In this document: positions 1 through 12,114 of the stretch, in pieces | Layout of the letters: the number at the start of each line of letters is the position of its first letter | Numbering within the stretch: the first letter of the stretch is position 1 | Assembly (NCBI GenBank): GCA_015345905.1 | Contig: JADDTR010000003.1 | Coordinates: 806,001 to 870,000, forward strand | Reading direction: 5' to 3' | Length of the DNA stretch: 64,000 nt | Source: Aotearoamyces nothofagi | Lineage: Eukaryota > Ascomycota > Leotiomycetes > Leotiales > Tympanidaceae | Notes under the pieces: model-generated | What the model saw: only the letters and a program-made list of their open reading frames with translations | What the model was told of the DNA's origin: nothing | Databases searched by the model: none | Program-made: the position numbers and the translations under genes

Positions 1-916
1 GCTTCGACAATACTGGCAACAGATACGATAGTTGGTAGTGTGGGCTGAAAACGGACCTTCTTGATTCGTAGTGGCCTAACCTTGATATTGCTGCGAAGGG
101 TTTTGCTACTGGAAGAAGAGGAACTTCGAGACGATATAGATGAGGTTGGGGATGGGAGTGGTGACCGTGAGTACCGTCTTGGCCAGGAGTACACAGAGCT
201 CTTTGTTGACTCGACAGATGATTGGACGCTGTAAGATGAGCTGGTTGATGCTGCCGATTCTGGACGGTCACTCGAGGCTGATTCTGGTCGCTCACCGGGG
301 GCTGATGATGGATAGTCACGCAAGACCGACACTTTCCGCTTATTCGGCTTCCAGACTTGGTGTTCTGAGTTAGTGGACAGCTCAAGTCTGGCCTGTGCCA
401 TGAAAGACTCGGCTCTTAGGTAGTAAGAACGAGCGAGTTCGAATAGCGGGAGCTTTTGAGTAGCCTTTGGGCGAAGAAGCCGAGCTTGGAGCTCGAGGGA
501 AGTTCCTGCATAGAAAGAGAGGTATATCAGGTGGATTTGACTGACCTACTTCAAAGTCAGCTTTGAAAGTTGTTGGAGACGAATAATCAGCAAGGAATAT
601 ATATCACTGAGAGTGACTAGATCCTTTCTATACATACCGGCCCTCTGACATTACTCAGAGCTACCACACAACGATTCGAACACTGCTTAAATAATCTTCT
701 CAGATACATAACTCTAACTTCGTCCATGAGCTCTCGCCACTCGTCAACGCTGTATGGAAGCTTAGCCGAAGGCTTGACTGGAAGCATCCTTTTCAATGTG
801 CGGTTTGGAGATCTGGGAGGGATTGGCGGCGGCGGAAGAGGAACTGGTGGCAATGGCGCATCTTTTGACTTCATTGAAAAGTCCGATGGCTGCAGCGTAA
901 GAGGAATGAGACCCAT
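1..916 (-). CDS. Conserved hypothetical protein, 3' end beyond window
   Basis: I do not recognise a function. Model: exon 1 runs 916 to 655 and exon 2 from 505 past the left edge. The intron (506-654) uses a GTAATG donor and a TGCAG acceptor. This donor is the one that matches phase (1) with the only long open frame of exon 2; a nearby GTATGT donor at 638 would not. The start is the ATG at 916, because the frame above it has no ATG. The protein opens with a proline-rich run, then a segment with YSVDEWRELMDEVRVMYLRR and KQCSNRC, then a helical stretch with LARSYYLRAESFM, then a Ser/Arg-rich low-complexity tail. The central part resembles uncharacterised fungal proteins that I recall with a similar helical core; that is memory, not a search. 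The C-terminus is missing. Confidence 0.6.
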
Positions 917-2051
917 TTTGAACGATGCGATCTCGACTTGGTAGATAATGGGTTTGTTGTGCTCCGTTTGCTTTTCTGATATACCAGGGCCCCTCGTTAC
1001 TCGAGATGAACAGCCGCACGACACATGCAGGAGCCCGAGACGGTAACTTTGTGTGCAACGCAGGCTAAGGCTATGGTGCCATGTATTGCCAGGCTATCGA
1101 TTGCTGGACTTGAGCGAGATTGCGTGTGATGTGATGGAAGGAACCTTGGATGGGGTGGGGTGTGGTGGATGAGACGTGTTGTTGATCAACGGGGGAGGGG
1201 GCTTCCATGTGTTAACTATCGCCGCGGCGACGGACACGGTACAGGTAGAAAGCATCCTAGTGGAATCACATATACTAAATCCTAATTAAAGCAAGAGAGC
1301 CTATGCAGGGCGAAGACTCGAATTATAAAATGAGACGAGATCGTAGAGGGACGAGAAAAGTCCCAGATCATAATGATGATCCACGGCGCTGATTACAAAA
1401 CATCAACTCTGTCGACTGCAGAGTCCTACCAGCCCAATAAGCCTTCCAGTATATCGCACAAGGTCTCTCATAATTGTCCGGAAGCTGAATACATGTTTTA
1501 TGATTATAATTGATGACATTGCTGTCGCTGTATGATACCACCCAAAAAAAAATTGTACAAAGGAATAGTGCAGACATCATACAACTGTCCTTGCCATGTC
1601 AGACCCGATCACAGGCATGGCAATAGTATACTCTACGATCGAAGGCGTGACTGAACCCACGAGTGACACTCGTGGCCAAGACATTCTTCCTGCTGGGACT
1701 GTTCGCTGACGACCCATCACATGCTCGCCGTCTCGTCGGGAGAGGATGTGGGCTATTCTCCGTGAGCATGCTCTGAGAAATCTGTGGGAGTCCGCGTCAC
1801 GGAATTGGATGTTTTTATTACTGTGGCGCTGTAGGAGAGACCGGAAGAACAGAGAGAGGTGTGGCTAAGATTGGGTGACGTCTGGATTGTGCGTGTCGCT
1901 CGCTGCTGGTCTGGGCGCTGCTATAGTTGATATGTGCATGTTTTTTTTGAATCATCCACAAGAGAATTGCAAGCCTATAGAGTTATGGAAGGCTAGTTAT
2001 CTGACGCTTTTACCAGTTTGGTATTTATTTCAAGACTGGGCTATAGCTAGC
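917..2051. other. Intergenic, no gene seen
   Basis: About 1.1 kb between the start of the left-edge gene and the 3' end of the histidyl-tRNA synthetase gene. It must hold the promoter of the former. Only short ORFs are present, none with a recognisable domain or splice pattern, and no repeat of note. Confidence 0.6.
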
Positions 2052-4023
2052 TTATGACGCAGGTACAGTCCCAGTAGTCTCCGTGGTCTGTAACACTTTG
2101 TCCTCAGTACCAGTGGCGTCTTCTGCAACCGTTCCTGGGACCCCATGAATCCCGTGTACGACCTTTAGCCCCTCGGCTTGAGTAGTCATGCTATCAAGCT
2201 CGGCCTTCCTCCGGATACGTTGCCTAACCTCTGATACCAAATCAGCGAGGTTGACAAGGACACCTTCCTTTTCTGGGTGCCCGTCTTGTAGGCCCATCTC
2301 CTTGATTTTGACTTTCCCTTGGGCTACCTCGTCCTCTCCCAGAACAACGGCGAATGGAACCCCATTGACATCAGCAGCCTTGAACTGGTTCGGGAGCTTC
2401 GGCTTAACCTTGTACAAAAATTCGGCCTTAAAAGGTGTTAGTAAGCAAAATTCTCGAGCGATAGACTGTGGTGGGTAATACTTTAATACCAGCCTCCCAT
2501 AGTTGGGTGCAGACAGACATCCGTTCTTTTAGCAGACCAGTGAATCCTTTGCCACCAAATGCCATGACATATACATCAACTTCGTTGTTTCGTACTAGCT
2601 CCGCGCTTTTTTCTGCCGCCATTCTTGCCTTGGTGATCGAAAATATCCTATCAACGCCGAATGATATACCAACACAAGGAATCTGGGTCTTCCCAGAAAA
2701 CATGCCAACGAGATTATCATATCGTCCACCAGCGGCGACACTACCAACACCTACGCTAGGATCTGAAGACCTGTCCTCATCGGGATCCGCACCTCCCTTC
2801 GACTTTGATGACTTCTTTGATGGCTTAGGGGGTGCTACTGTAGCAGTAGAAATCGTAGCAAGCGGTGCTGAACCAGGTGCAGATCCTTCGGTGACTATCT
2901 CGAAGATGACACCTGTGTAGTAGTCCAATCCGCGAGCTAAGCTCAGGTCAAAAGACACGTTCTTCAGTGCATCGAAGGCTTCTAGGTAGTTGAACAGTAG
3001 GTCCATATCCGCAAGGCCTGCCTTCATAGACTCGTTGGCCATGAGCTTCTCGTCGGCTTGCAACTTGGTGAGGAGATCCTTTTGTCCCTTTTGTATCACA
3101 TATTCTCCAATCTTGTCCGCAATTTCCTCTGCGAGCCCCTTTTCTTCTGTCATCTCCTTTCGAACATCGGCCCAGGGTAACTTGTCTAGTTTGTCTACAG
3201 CAGAGGAGATTGTTCGAATCTTGTCGGTTGGTACTCCGCAGACTTCGAAGATACCGTCCAGCACTTTGCGATGATTCAACTTAATAGTATAACGCCCTTT
3301 CCAGCCAAGACCTTCAAAAACCTCTGTTGTAATCCTCACAATTTCGGCATCGGGAAGCATGGCATCATATGTACCAGCAATATCAAAATCGCATTGATAG
3401 AATTCTCGCATACGGCCCTTTGTCATAGCTGGTTGATCACGCCTGTATACCTTGGCAATGTGATAGCGCTTTATGCTCTGGATATCTCTGTTCATGGCTA
3501 GCCATCTTGCAAATGGCACTGTGAGATCGTATCGTAATGAGCAGATCTCGCCGCCCTGGTCTGCAAGGTCGTAGATAAGCTTGCTATCTTCACCATATTT
3601 GCCTGATAATATTTCCTTCAATTCAAAGACAGGCGTGTCAATGGTAACAGCTCCATGGCGTTTGAAGACATCTGTAATGGTAGAGAAGATTTTGTCTCGA
3701 ATGACCATGTCCTTTCCCTCCCCTATTGTTTATTAGCAAATATTAAACAGTGGGAAACTTAGACGAGGCTGTATGAGGGCTGTGCGCGGATGGTGGAAGA
3801 CACTGTCTTGACGAGACGTACAATCTTTGGTGCCCTTAGGCGTCTTCAGTTCGAACTTAGGAGGCATTTCTACAATCTCTTGGTTTGAAGTCGGTGATAC
3901 TGAGTAGTTTCGAAGGCCGATTCGGAGTGTCACTGCCGGCAAAAGGGCTGTCGGTGATGGTCGAAAATTCGAAAATGGAGATGATCTAAGAGATCTAAAT
4001 GTGCTGGTCAAAAAAAGCTTCAT
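2052..4023 (-). CDS. HTS1: Histidyl-tRNA synthetase, cytosolic and mitochondrial
   Basis: Charges tRNA-His with histidine. Three exons: 4023-3822, 3722-2482 and 2426-2052, phases 1 and 0, 605 aa. The 55-bp second intron has a TACTAAC branch site. Class II synthetase motifs are clear: motif 2 region [10 protein letters not shown], the histidine-binding [10 protein letters not shown], motif 3 [11 protein letters not shown] with [11 protein letters not shown], and a C-terminal anticodon-binding domain. Splicing the first intron restores the family motif PKGTKDW. The N-terminal 52 residues are rich in Ser, Arg, Leu and Phe and poor in acidic residues, like a mitochondrial presequence. A second in-frame ATG at 3867 (MPPKFELK) would give the cytosolic form, as known for yeast HTS1. 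A Ser/Lys/Asp-rich insert of about 50 residues precedes motif 3. Confidence 0.96.
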
Positions 4024-4366
4024 TCACCTCAACTCCAGCCAAGGTGGAGTCCAAGTTTCTGCGGGAAATCAGTCTCTCAATCAAGCGTGACTCCCAAAAT
4101 ATTCTTGAACGTCGCAAGGCTGCAAAATTTGGCCTGAGGTTGTGCGCGTCATTTTCAACATTAACATTAGTCTTTCGCTTCCGTCACGTCCTCTATCAAC
4201 GCGCCTCGGCGTTCTCACAAATATCAGACCGCATTTCCAACGCGGTCTCATACCACAACACGAGTTAGCTACTTTTACTGCAATTATTCTTGCAAACATA
4301 CCCTTCTTTCATTAATAAATCAAGCCATATTCTTTTCTACTTATTCTAGAGTATGCATCTACCACA
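4024..4366. promoter_or_regulatory. Divergent promoter between HTS1 and homeobox gene
   Basis: 343 bp between two divergent start codons, so both promoters must lie here. An AT-rich stretch (about 4305-4350) sits just before the homeobox ATG. I could not assign a specific factor site. Confidence 0.6.
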
Positions 4367-6355
4367 ATGAGTGACGCGACTTTACCACCATTGCGATCCT
4401 CTTCCGCCGAGGCGGACTCGAAAGCTGCTGGTCCTTCCGAGACGAGTTCGGGCGAGAACGATGTCTTCCCATTTCTTGTACACTCTCAAGACTCGGTGAC
4501 AAATGGTGACCCTCCAGAAGTTGACAATGGCAGACTGGCGCGGCAGAAGAGACGGAGAACGAGGTATGTTATTATAGAAGCAATACATGCTGCCCCATTC
4601 TCCTAAGGCACCGTTGGCATGAGTTATTATGCAATGCTTGTGTTTCATGAGTCTCTTAGTCGAAGCCCCTAAGCTGATGCAATTCATGTTACAGTCCAGA
4701 AGACCAAGCCACCCTTGAGGCAGAGTATAAGCGTAATCCAAAGCCGGATAAAGCAGCGCGACTGGAAATAGTCAAACACGTCGCGTTGGGTGAGAAAGAA
4801 GTACAGGTGTGTAAACTTTTGCTGGCAGTTACTGTCGATGCGTGACGCGTTCATAATTAACAGACAGTGGCTAACAATGTTCTAGATCTGGTTTCAAAAC
4901 AGACGGCAGAACACTCGACGGAAGTCGAGGCCACTGTTACCACATGAGATTGCAGCCTTTGGCTTAGGAGGTATGGCAGCATTGTCTTCAGATCCCCCGT
5001 CTGTCTCCGACAGCAGTCAGAGCTCGCAAGTTGAGGGATCTATGGTTAAAGATTCCAAAGTTATTGAGCATAACGGCGACTTACCACAAGCCCAAGACGA
5101 ATCACACACCTCTGGGAATGAGAACGATATGCAAATCAATGCAAACGTGGAAAGCTCGATGCCTACCATTACACCGTTAAAACCAATTATTGAATTACAG
5201 CCATCTTTAGAATTAAAGAACATCACCTTTTCCATGTCACATGGCTCATCTCAACCCTTACATACTACACTTGGATATTTATCCAACCGCCGAAACGCAT
5301 CGAACAGCTCGTTCAGCACACCGGCGTCCGCACAGTCGGCTACTTTTGCCACACCTACAAGGTACGTCATGAGAGAAGAGTGACAGCAGATCATGCTACC
5401 ATTCTAAACCCCAAATCACTAACATTCAAAAAGTTTCAAACGAATGGAGCCTTCATCATGTCCTGAAAGAATTACAACAGATATATCAACACCGTCATCA
5501 CAGGTTCGTCTGTCATTATCTCTTGACGGCAAGGCAGAATTGGTGTCTTCCGATATTTCACCACCACGGTCACACCCTCCTCGACCATTATCGTCCAATT
5601 CCATTATTCCCCGAAGGCGACTTGGAGGTCTCCAAAGAAGTAAGAGTGCTCTTCCATTTGGACCTATACCTCGAAAGTCTTCGTCAAATAGTCCTTTCAT
5701 CCCACGCTTGCCTAGTGGACGCTCACGTGATGCCCGCACTTGGGAATTCTGTTGCGACGCAGATGCACGTGATGAGCTCACCACTCAAGCGGAGAATGAA
5801 TCTAGTGGATCAGCAGTTGCTGCCATCAGTCTGCTCCGGTCAACGAGCTCCAGTGCTCTTAAGCCGAATAGCAATAAGCGAAACGCTCCCGCTCCAAAGC
5901 ATGAAATGCAACATGGGAAGAAAAGAAAGCTTGTAAGGGCTACCTCGAGTCTTGCTAGGTTACAGAGCACTGGAAAAGATCATGTAACGAAGTTTTCGAA
6001 CAATGGAAAGGACCTTTTAATGAGATCGCCCTCAGGGGATTCCGATAAAGAGAACTGGATCCCAGGCGAAAGCGGAGGAAGCACTCAACCTCGGCGTCTA
6101 CTACCATCATCTAATCCCCAGAAACAGGCTCGTCGGCGAGCGCTCGAGGATGCATCAATACCTAGATTAGGCCCCAAACCCAAGCATAAGAAATCCATAG
6201 CCACGGCAGCGGAGATATTTGAAGACGATGAAAATGCCGAAGCCGCCGACAAGGAGGTAGAGAAGTTTATGAGAGGGGAAGTAAGTCCAAGTAAGAAGGG
6301 AGATCTTGACTGCATCCAAGGATTGCTCTCACTCAGTCAAGGGAACTGGAGATGA
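4367..6355 (+). CDS. Homeobox transcription factor, Yox1-like
   Basis: Sequence-specific DNA-binding protein of 568 aa. Exons: 4367-4563, 4695-4806, 4886-5361 and 5434-6355, all phases consistent. The homeodomain covers about residues 60-122. It starts with QKRRRTSPEDQ and has the recognition helix IWFQNRRQNTRRKSRP; both homeodomain introns fall inside it. After it come Ser/Thr-rich, low-complexity stretches, then a C-terminal block with RTWEFCCDADARDEL and SGSAVAAISLLRS. I recall that block from fungal Yox1-like homeobox repressors. Yeast Yox1 represses M/G1 genes; that role is not shown here. The tail is acidic (EDDENAEAADKEVEKF). Assignment to the homeobox class is firm; the Yox1 orthology is tentative. 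Confidence 0.92.
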
Positions 6356-6908
6356 TTCGAATTAAGCATGACTGGCGTTAATGGCGAGAGTGTTTGGATT
6401 TTGTTGATGAATATTATGCGTCGGTATTGTTTTTTGTGTACTCGAATATGTAAGTATGCAACAGCTCAAGGAGTATTCAATACTCAATTTTAGCATAACA
6501 GATTAAAAATTATCCCTGTGCATTTACTAGTGATTAAGCTGTAAGTATGGCAGTCAGGTGGTGGACTACTCCATCGTGACATTAAAAAACACTTGGAACG
6601 TTTAATACAGCTACTACCTTTTAAACTACCAGGTTCATACATGTACATCGTACCACCTGTAACTTATCTCGAGCTGATCACAACGATCCCAAGGCGTGGA
6701 ATCAATGCACATAATGTCTAGGGATAATCGATCACAATGGAGCTAGCACCTCCATCCATGATCATATCGAACTCTTAAGTTAGGATCATTCTCTACCAAG
6801 ACACTCATAATCCTCCTTAATCTAAACACGCCTTATCTTCATTTCACTCAAAGTACTTTTATCTAGACAAGTACCGATTATCTCCCTTCTTCTCATCCTA
6901 GTTCCTCA
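6356..6908. other. Intergenic, no gene seen
   Basis: About 550 AT-rich bases between two plus-strand genes. It must hold the end of the homeobox transcript and the promoter of the next gene. No RNA gene or repeat recognised. Confidence 0.55.
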
Positions 6909-8412
6909 ATGCAGTCTCAGCTCAGGTGCGATGGCGCCTTTAATCCTAAGAGTCCTGATATGAGAGCTGCCGCATTGGCCCCAGGTTTAGATCCTATTAT
7001 TATGACAGACTCTGACGATGAAAACGACGTAGACTGCGAGAGCCAAGGAGTAAGGATTTGTGAGATGGACCAGTCATTTGATGAGGAAGGGGAAGTGTCC
7101 TCCGTCATCAGTTCTGATAATCTCATAAGTAGTGATGACGAGAGCACAGATGATGGGGGTATATTATTTGTAACTCCGGTTTGCCACGAAACTAACACTT
7201 AAAGTAGTCCCACTACATATTCAATCTCCTAATGAGACAGGGCCCGGGAGAAGTTCTGATGAAGAAGAGGTTTCCGCCACAAAAAATCAGCATACTCCCG
7301 AGTCTTTCGACGAGGATATAATAATCTTTGTTGGTCGTGGGGTAGGAAAAACCCTTCCTCCCGTGCCAAAGGGGGGCATCTCTACTAATGCGCCCTCTGC
7401 TCAGCCACCAAGTTCGACATTGTGGAACGATGTCTACGACACAATTTCTTATGAGTATCACAAACCTAGCTGTCAAGATTCTGGCATTGAAGAACTATCT
7501 GCTGCCTTCAGGAACGTTTCTATCAAAATGTCTGAGAAGAGACAAAGGCCATATGTTGCCACTGTTCACACCCCAGCACCCAATTCACAAGTCCATCCCC
7601 GTGATGGGAGTCTCTATCTCCGTACTTCATTCACTCCATCCACTCAAGGCACTACCTCCCATTTAATTACAGCAGGCAGATTCTGCCTGTCTCCCGCCAC
7701 AGAGTTCTTTTTTGAATCACGAAACCCTTATCCAGGCATTGACCTAAATGCGGGTTGGAATCGTGCCGCTTACAAGGGAGCCGAGTATCTCTATAGTTTC
7801 AATCCCTCGCATAACGTTGTGGCAGCAAGCTTTGCAGGCTACTCACTTCGTTCTCAGAGGCCGATTCTGCAGCTTGACTGGGTAAGTAGAGAGGAAGAGA
7901 AGGGGAGAAGGCTGTTTAGTTATGTCTTTAAGACGGAGGGCATGACTTCAAGCCGGCCATATTGGAAAAGCATGAAGAGCAACCGACAGTTTCCTGATGG
8001 TTTTGTCCTGGACTCATTGCGATCTGATCCGCTCCGCTATGACGCAACTAGGAGGATTCACGGAGAGTTGAGGAGGTGGCAAGAAAGGAGCTGGAGGTGT
8101 AAAGATCTTAGTTTAGGCTGCTCGGTTCGGCCTCTGAAAAGAAAAGCACAAATAGCTTGGGGACGACGAGACATCACGCTCCTCATCCACCAGCTTTATT
8201 TGAAGCGTGAGAAGAGTTCCAGACGCAAAGGTAGGCTTGCTTGGTGCGAGAAGTGGAGAAAGAGGCGTAGAGAGTGGGAAAGGAAGAAGGAGAGGTGGAC
8301 GGATGGGACGTTGAAGCAAAGGTACATGTGGCAAGAGTGGCATTGGGTGCTAGATGGAGATATTGATCAGCATCCGTTGAGGCAAAGGAGAGCTTACCAG
8401 GGTCAGCGATAA
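6909..8412 (+). CDS. Uncharacterised protein, acidic N-term, basic Trp-rich C-term
   Basis: Two open frames are joined by a 46-bp intron (7159-7204) with a GTATAT donor, an ACTAAC branch site and a TAAAG acceptor. Phase 1 is kept, giving 485 aa. Residues about 30-95 are Asp/Glu/Ser-rich (TDSDDENDVDCES). The middle (about 200-300) looks folded, with aromatic-rich stretches such as FFFESRNPYPG and YLYSFNPSHN. The last 120 residues are Lys/Arg/Trp-rich (CEKWRKRRREWERKKERW). I recognise no family. A perfect GTAAGT lies at 7882 inside the open frame, so a further intron cannot be excluded. A nuclear, nucleic-acid-binding role would fit the charge pattern, but that is only inference. Confidence 0.5.
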
Positions 8413-9050
8413 CACCGAGGAGGGCCCTAGAGAACAGGACAAAGGAAGGGCAGGAATAAGAGAGCAGCGTAGGCTTTACAGGCACTCGTGCCCTCTAGAC
8501 ATCTTTGCAATACATAGCTAACTATCCTTAATCATGATATAAGTTCAAGAGAGTTAACGTTATCTTGAGATATAATGTAGATAGTGCATTCGAGAAAGTA
8601 GCACTGTAGCAGTTCCCCTCTCCTGCATTTTTATCGACAGAGGATATCTGCTTATTGTGAGTGTCGTTAATGTTTCTAGTCCTTACATAACTGTTAATGT
8701 AATTATAGGTTCACTAGAAGCACCTCCAATTTATTCCAAATCACGAGGAGCTGCATTTCTAGAATGGCTTTTTTGGTCTAGCTACATTGGCCGTTTGTGC
8801 GGCTATATCTTGAAGTCTTCTTTGACTCAAGTTCTCCCTTAATCGCTTATAATACCGTAGTACCCGTCCTCCGCTCTCAACATGCTACGCTGCCTGCATG
8901 AGAAATCCAGTGCCAGAAATAAAGAAAGAATCGTAAAATCGGCCCGTATCTTGAAGACTGACCAATGAACATGCCGATATCGCTGCAGGAATGCATCTAG
9001 TATTATCATGGTTAACGTGACACTCCTGCCGAAAATGTATTGTGAGCAGT
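8413..9050. other. Convergent intergenic region
   Basis: About 640 bp between the 3' ends of two convergent genes, so no promoter is required here. Nothing recognisable; the one short ORF (8657-8842) has no domain and does not look coding. Confidence 0.55.
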
Positions 9051-10010
9051 CTATAGGTCGGCGTCATCCTCGTCAGGGAGAGGCATCTGGGCGGCATCGT
9101 GCATCTCCTTCTGGTATTGCTCGAGCAATGCCGTGTCGACTTGTGCCTCAGGCGGGGCCAGAGCAGGAGCAGCAACGAATTCCTGAGTAAATTAGCTAAG
9201 TGTCTAGCCGATCGATTTTGGAATGCTTACCAGAGTGGCGTTACCAACCAACTTTCTAGCCAACCATAGGAAGGGCTTCTCAAAGTTGTAGTTCGACTTA
9301 GCCGAGATATCGTAATATTGCAGATTCTTCTTGCGATGGAAGGTGATAGTCTTTGCTTTGACCTTTCGCTCCTTCACATCAACCTTGTTGCCACAAAGGA
9401 CGATGGGGATGTTTTCACAAACGCGAACGAGATCACCTGGAAATTTCGAGTTAGTTTTCCAAGCCTGCTATTGATTGCTCATGGGGTTCATCTTACGGTG
9501 CCAGTTTGGAACGTTCTTGTAGGTAATACGGGATGTTACATCGAACATGATAATGCCACACTGTCCATTGATGTAGTATCCATCACGGAGACCACCGAAC
9601 TTCTCCTGTCCAGCTGTGTCCCAGACATCGAATTGAATCTGTCCCAAGTTCTATATACTGTCAGAAAATGTCACGCATATCATTCCCAGGTGTCTGAGGA
9701 GAGGGCTAGGAACGTACCGTGGTGAAACCGAGAGGGTGAACTTCGACACCGAGAGTTGCGATGTACTTCTTTTCGAATTCACCAGTCAAATGACGCTTGA
9801 CGAAGGTTGTCTGTTATCGCGGCCGTCAGCTTAGTTCTATCGAATGCTTTTGTCAAGGCGCGAATAGCCAGCCTTATTGCCACACTGCCCTCAGGCAAGA
9901 GAGAAGTGAGAAGAAGTGAAGGTGAATATTATATGTATCCTACTGACCTTTCCAGTTCCTCCGTCACCGACAAGCACAAGCTTGAAGGTTGGTGGTGCGG
10001 CAGCAGCCAT
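9051..10010 (-). CDS. GSP1: Ran GTPase (nuclear transport)
   Basis: Small GTPase that drives nucleocytoplasmic transport and spindle assembly. Five exons: 10010-9948, 9810-9718, 9650-9497, 9436-9231 and 9182-9051; 215 aa, the usual length for Ran. Visible G motifs are the P-loop GDGGTGKT (residues 15-22), [21 protein letters not shown] and [12 protein letters not shown]. The C-terminus ends in the acidic tail DEDDADL typical of Ran, and there is no prenylation cysteine. The four short introns keep phase throughout. The gene is convergent with the upstream plus-strand unknown gene and in the same direction as NAS2. Confidence 0.98.
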
Positions 10011-10617
10011 CGTAGCAGATGTTGGCTCTGAATGTATGTGAAGTGATGTAAACACTGGCGGCTATAGTCGTCACTGTATATCTGTAAGATTTTCAACTTA
10101 GATTTGAGAGTAAAACGGATGCCGATAATCGCAATAGAAGTCAGGGACGATGAAAGGTTGGGTTTTAACGTACCTTTGCTGGTAGAGTCACTGTGAAGGT
10201 GGGGTTGTATGATTTGGATGTCGTTTTGTTGCGATTCAACCGAGCGGTGGAAAACCTTAGCGAAGAACCGACAGAGGCAATCTAAGCAATCACGTGCCGT
10301 CGTTTTTTCTCTTAGTTTCGAAATCAGCCACCACAATTTTTACGATAAAGGTTGCAGCCTGTAGGCTTGCATTAGGCCGCTCAGAGGTACGTAAGTGCTG
10401 GCATTGTCACGAGATCTCACCATTTTCGAGGGAGCAGTTTGTCAAACAATATAATAAAGACAATTAGCTACTGTCACCCCTTTGCAGTGGCTCCTGTGTC
10501 AAAGCCATGATTTGTCCCTTCAGATATATGCATCTGGAACGCCTACCGCTACCATGGAACACCTTCGCTCAATGAAGCAAATATCATATATAGTCATCAC
10601 TTCCTAATATCTCATGT
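10011..10617. other. Intergenic, Ran promoter and leader
   Basis: About 600 bp between the Ran start codon and the stop of NAS2, both on the minus strand. It must contain the Ran promoter and 5' leader. No gene seen. Confidence 0.5.
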
Positions 10618-11496
10618 TTATAGTGGCAAGATGTGACATCCGAGCAGGCCACGACCTCCCCAATCTCGTCTCGGAGTCAGGGTCAGCTGCAACTCCCTCT
10701 TTTGACCGATAATGCCAGAACTCCGGGATATCTTAACAAGGACGTCATGCTATGAAGCAAATGTTAGCTCGTACAATACTGCCCAGACAGAGAATAGTCA
10801 AACGAACCCCTTCATTCCCTTGAACGCAGTCTCCTACCCTTCTCAACCCATCATGATTGCCCTTGTTTACATATCCCAAGGTTCTGATCTCATCTCCAGC
10901 TTTCAGGCCTGCCGCATCGGCCGGACTGCCTGGAACCACACTATTGACCTTCGCAAATGGTGGTTCCAGTATCTGTTCAGGCGTTGAAACAGACGCTAAG
11001 CTCGTTGTAATTTGCTCTGTACTGGAGGATGCAGATAGATTCGTTGTATCTTGAGGTTGGTTTGCAAAATATTCATGAATTTGTTTCTCAATGACGGCCA
11101 TGAGCGCTTTATAATCGTTTTTGAGGTAAATAATGCGTGTTCGAGTTGTGCGGACTAATATATGTCAGTAATGGCCTCTAAACATAACAAAGGTGTCTCA
11201 CTTTGTGCCACATCTATATCATCGCGAGGAAAACCATCTGGGGTCATCAAGCGGGTATTCATGTCGACGCCATGCTTGTAGATATCAATATAAGTTCGCA
11301 TGAAAAGTCCAACAGTACATACAGAATCGAGTACACCACTGAGGGCTCCGAGCTCCGCCTCCATATTTTCCTTCTTCGCCTGGAGCTCTGAAAGTGCAAG
11401 ACCAGCTGTTTTAATACCTGATTCTGTACCATTGCTAGTTGGTCCCGAAGGAATGGTTGGGGCGTGCATGTTTTCCATCTGTAACGGCAATCCCAT
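10618..11496 (-). CDS. NAS2: 26S proteasome assembly chaperone Nas2 (p27/PSMD9)
   Basis: Chaperone that binds an ATPase subunit of the 19S proteasome base during assembly. Exons: 11496-11202, 11154-10808 and 10749-10618; 257 aa. The N-terminal half is helical (LSELQAKKENMEAELGALSG; DGFPRDDIDVAQIR). The spliced junction gives TRTRIIYLKNDYKALM, a Nas2 signature. A PDZ domain follows, with PFAKVNSVVPGSPADAAGLK and AGDEIRTLGYVN. The last intron (10750-10807, GTTCGT donor) restores the conserved end DWGGRGLLGCHILPL. Without that splice the frame ends in unrelated residues, which supports the model. Divergent from the RhoGEF gene. Confidence 0.95.
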
Positions 11497-12114
11497 TGTT
11501 TATCGCTAATAAAATTATACAAACAGGATGATACGGCGGGTATCTGTAATAAGTTGGACTGGTTGTATTTGTAGATTTATAGCTTTAGGAAGATGCGATG
11601 GCGTGGACCGTCATGGTGGGGTAAATTACGACTGAGGCATCTATGCATAAAGTACCTTGCATTAATCACGTGCACTCGGAGAGATAAAGTCGCCGTCACG
11701 TCTGTATTCGTTTCTACGATGTAACCCATATTCAAAGTATTATAATCCATAGTCTGTAGGATTTGATAAGGTCAGCTTCTGAATGATTATATACTTCGAA
11801 TGCCGACAGCTATTTGTTCCTCCCCAGGCCTATTGGAACTTTGGAAGGAAGGAGCTTCTCAGGCCATACTTTAGGACCTTTTTCATTAGTAGAGCTTGCC
11901 CTTTCCCACTGCTTTATCTATAAACTTAAAATAGTGTACGTCTAGACGTATAGCTGCATTGTTTGATGCTTTCTCCTCACATTCTCATCCCTTTTACTAG
12001 CTTGTCTAGCATATTTCCTCGTTGCTATTGTCGAGCCTCGCTATTATATGAGTCTTCTTGGTCCATTGGAGCAATTTTTATTTCATCTTCTTGGTCGACC
12101 TTTAGTGAAGTGAG
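11497..12114. promoter_or_regulatory. Divergent promoter between NAS2 and RhoGEF gene
   Basis: 618 bp between two divergent starts. Pyrimidine-rich stretches precede the RhoGEF ATG (about 11960-12110). No specific binding site assigned. Confidence 0.5.
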
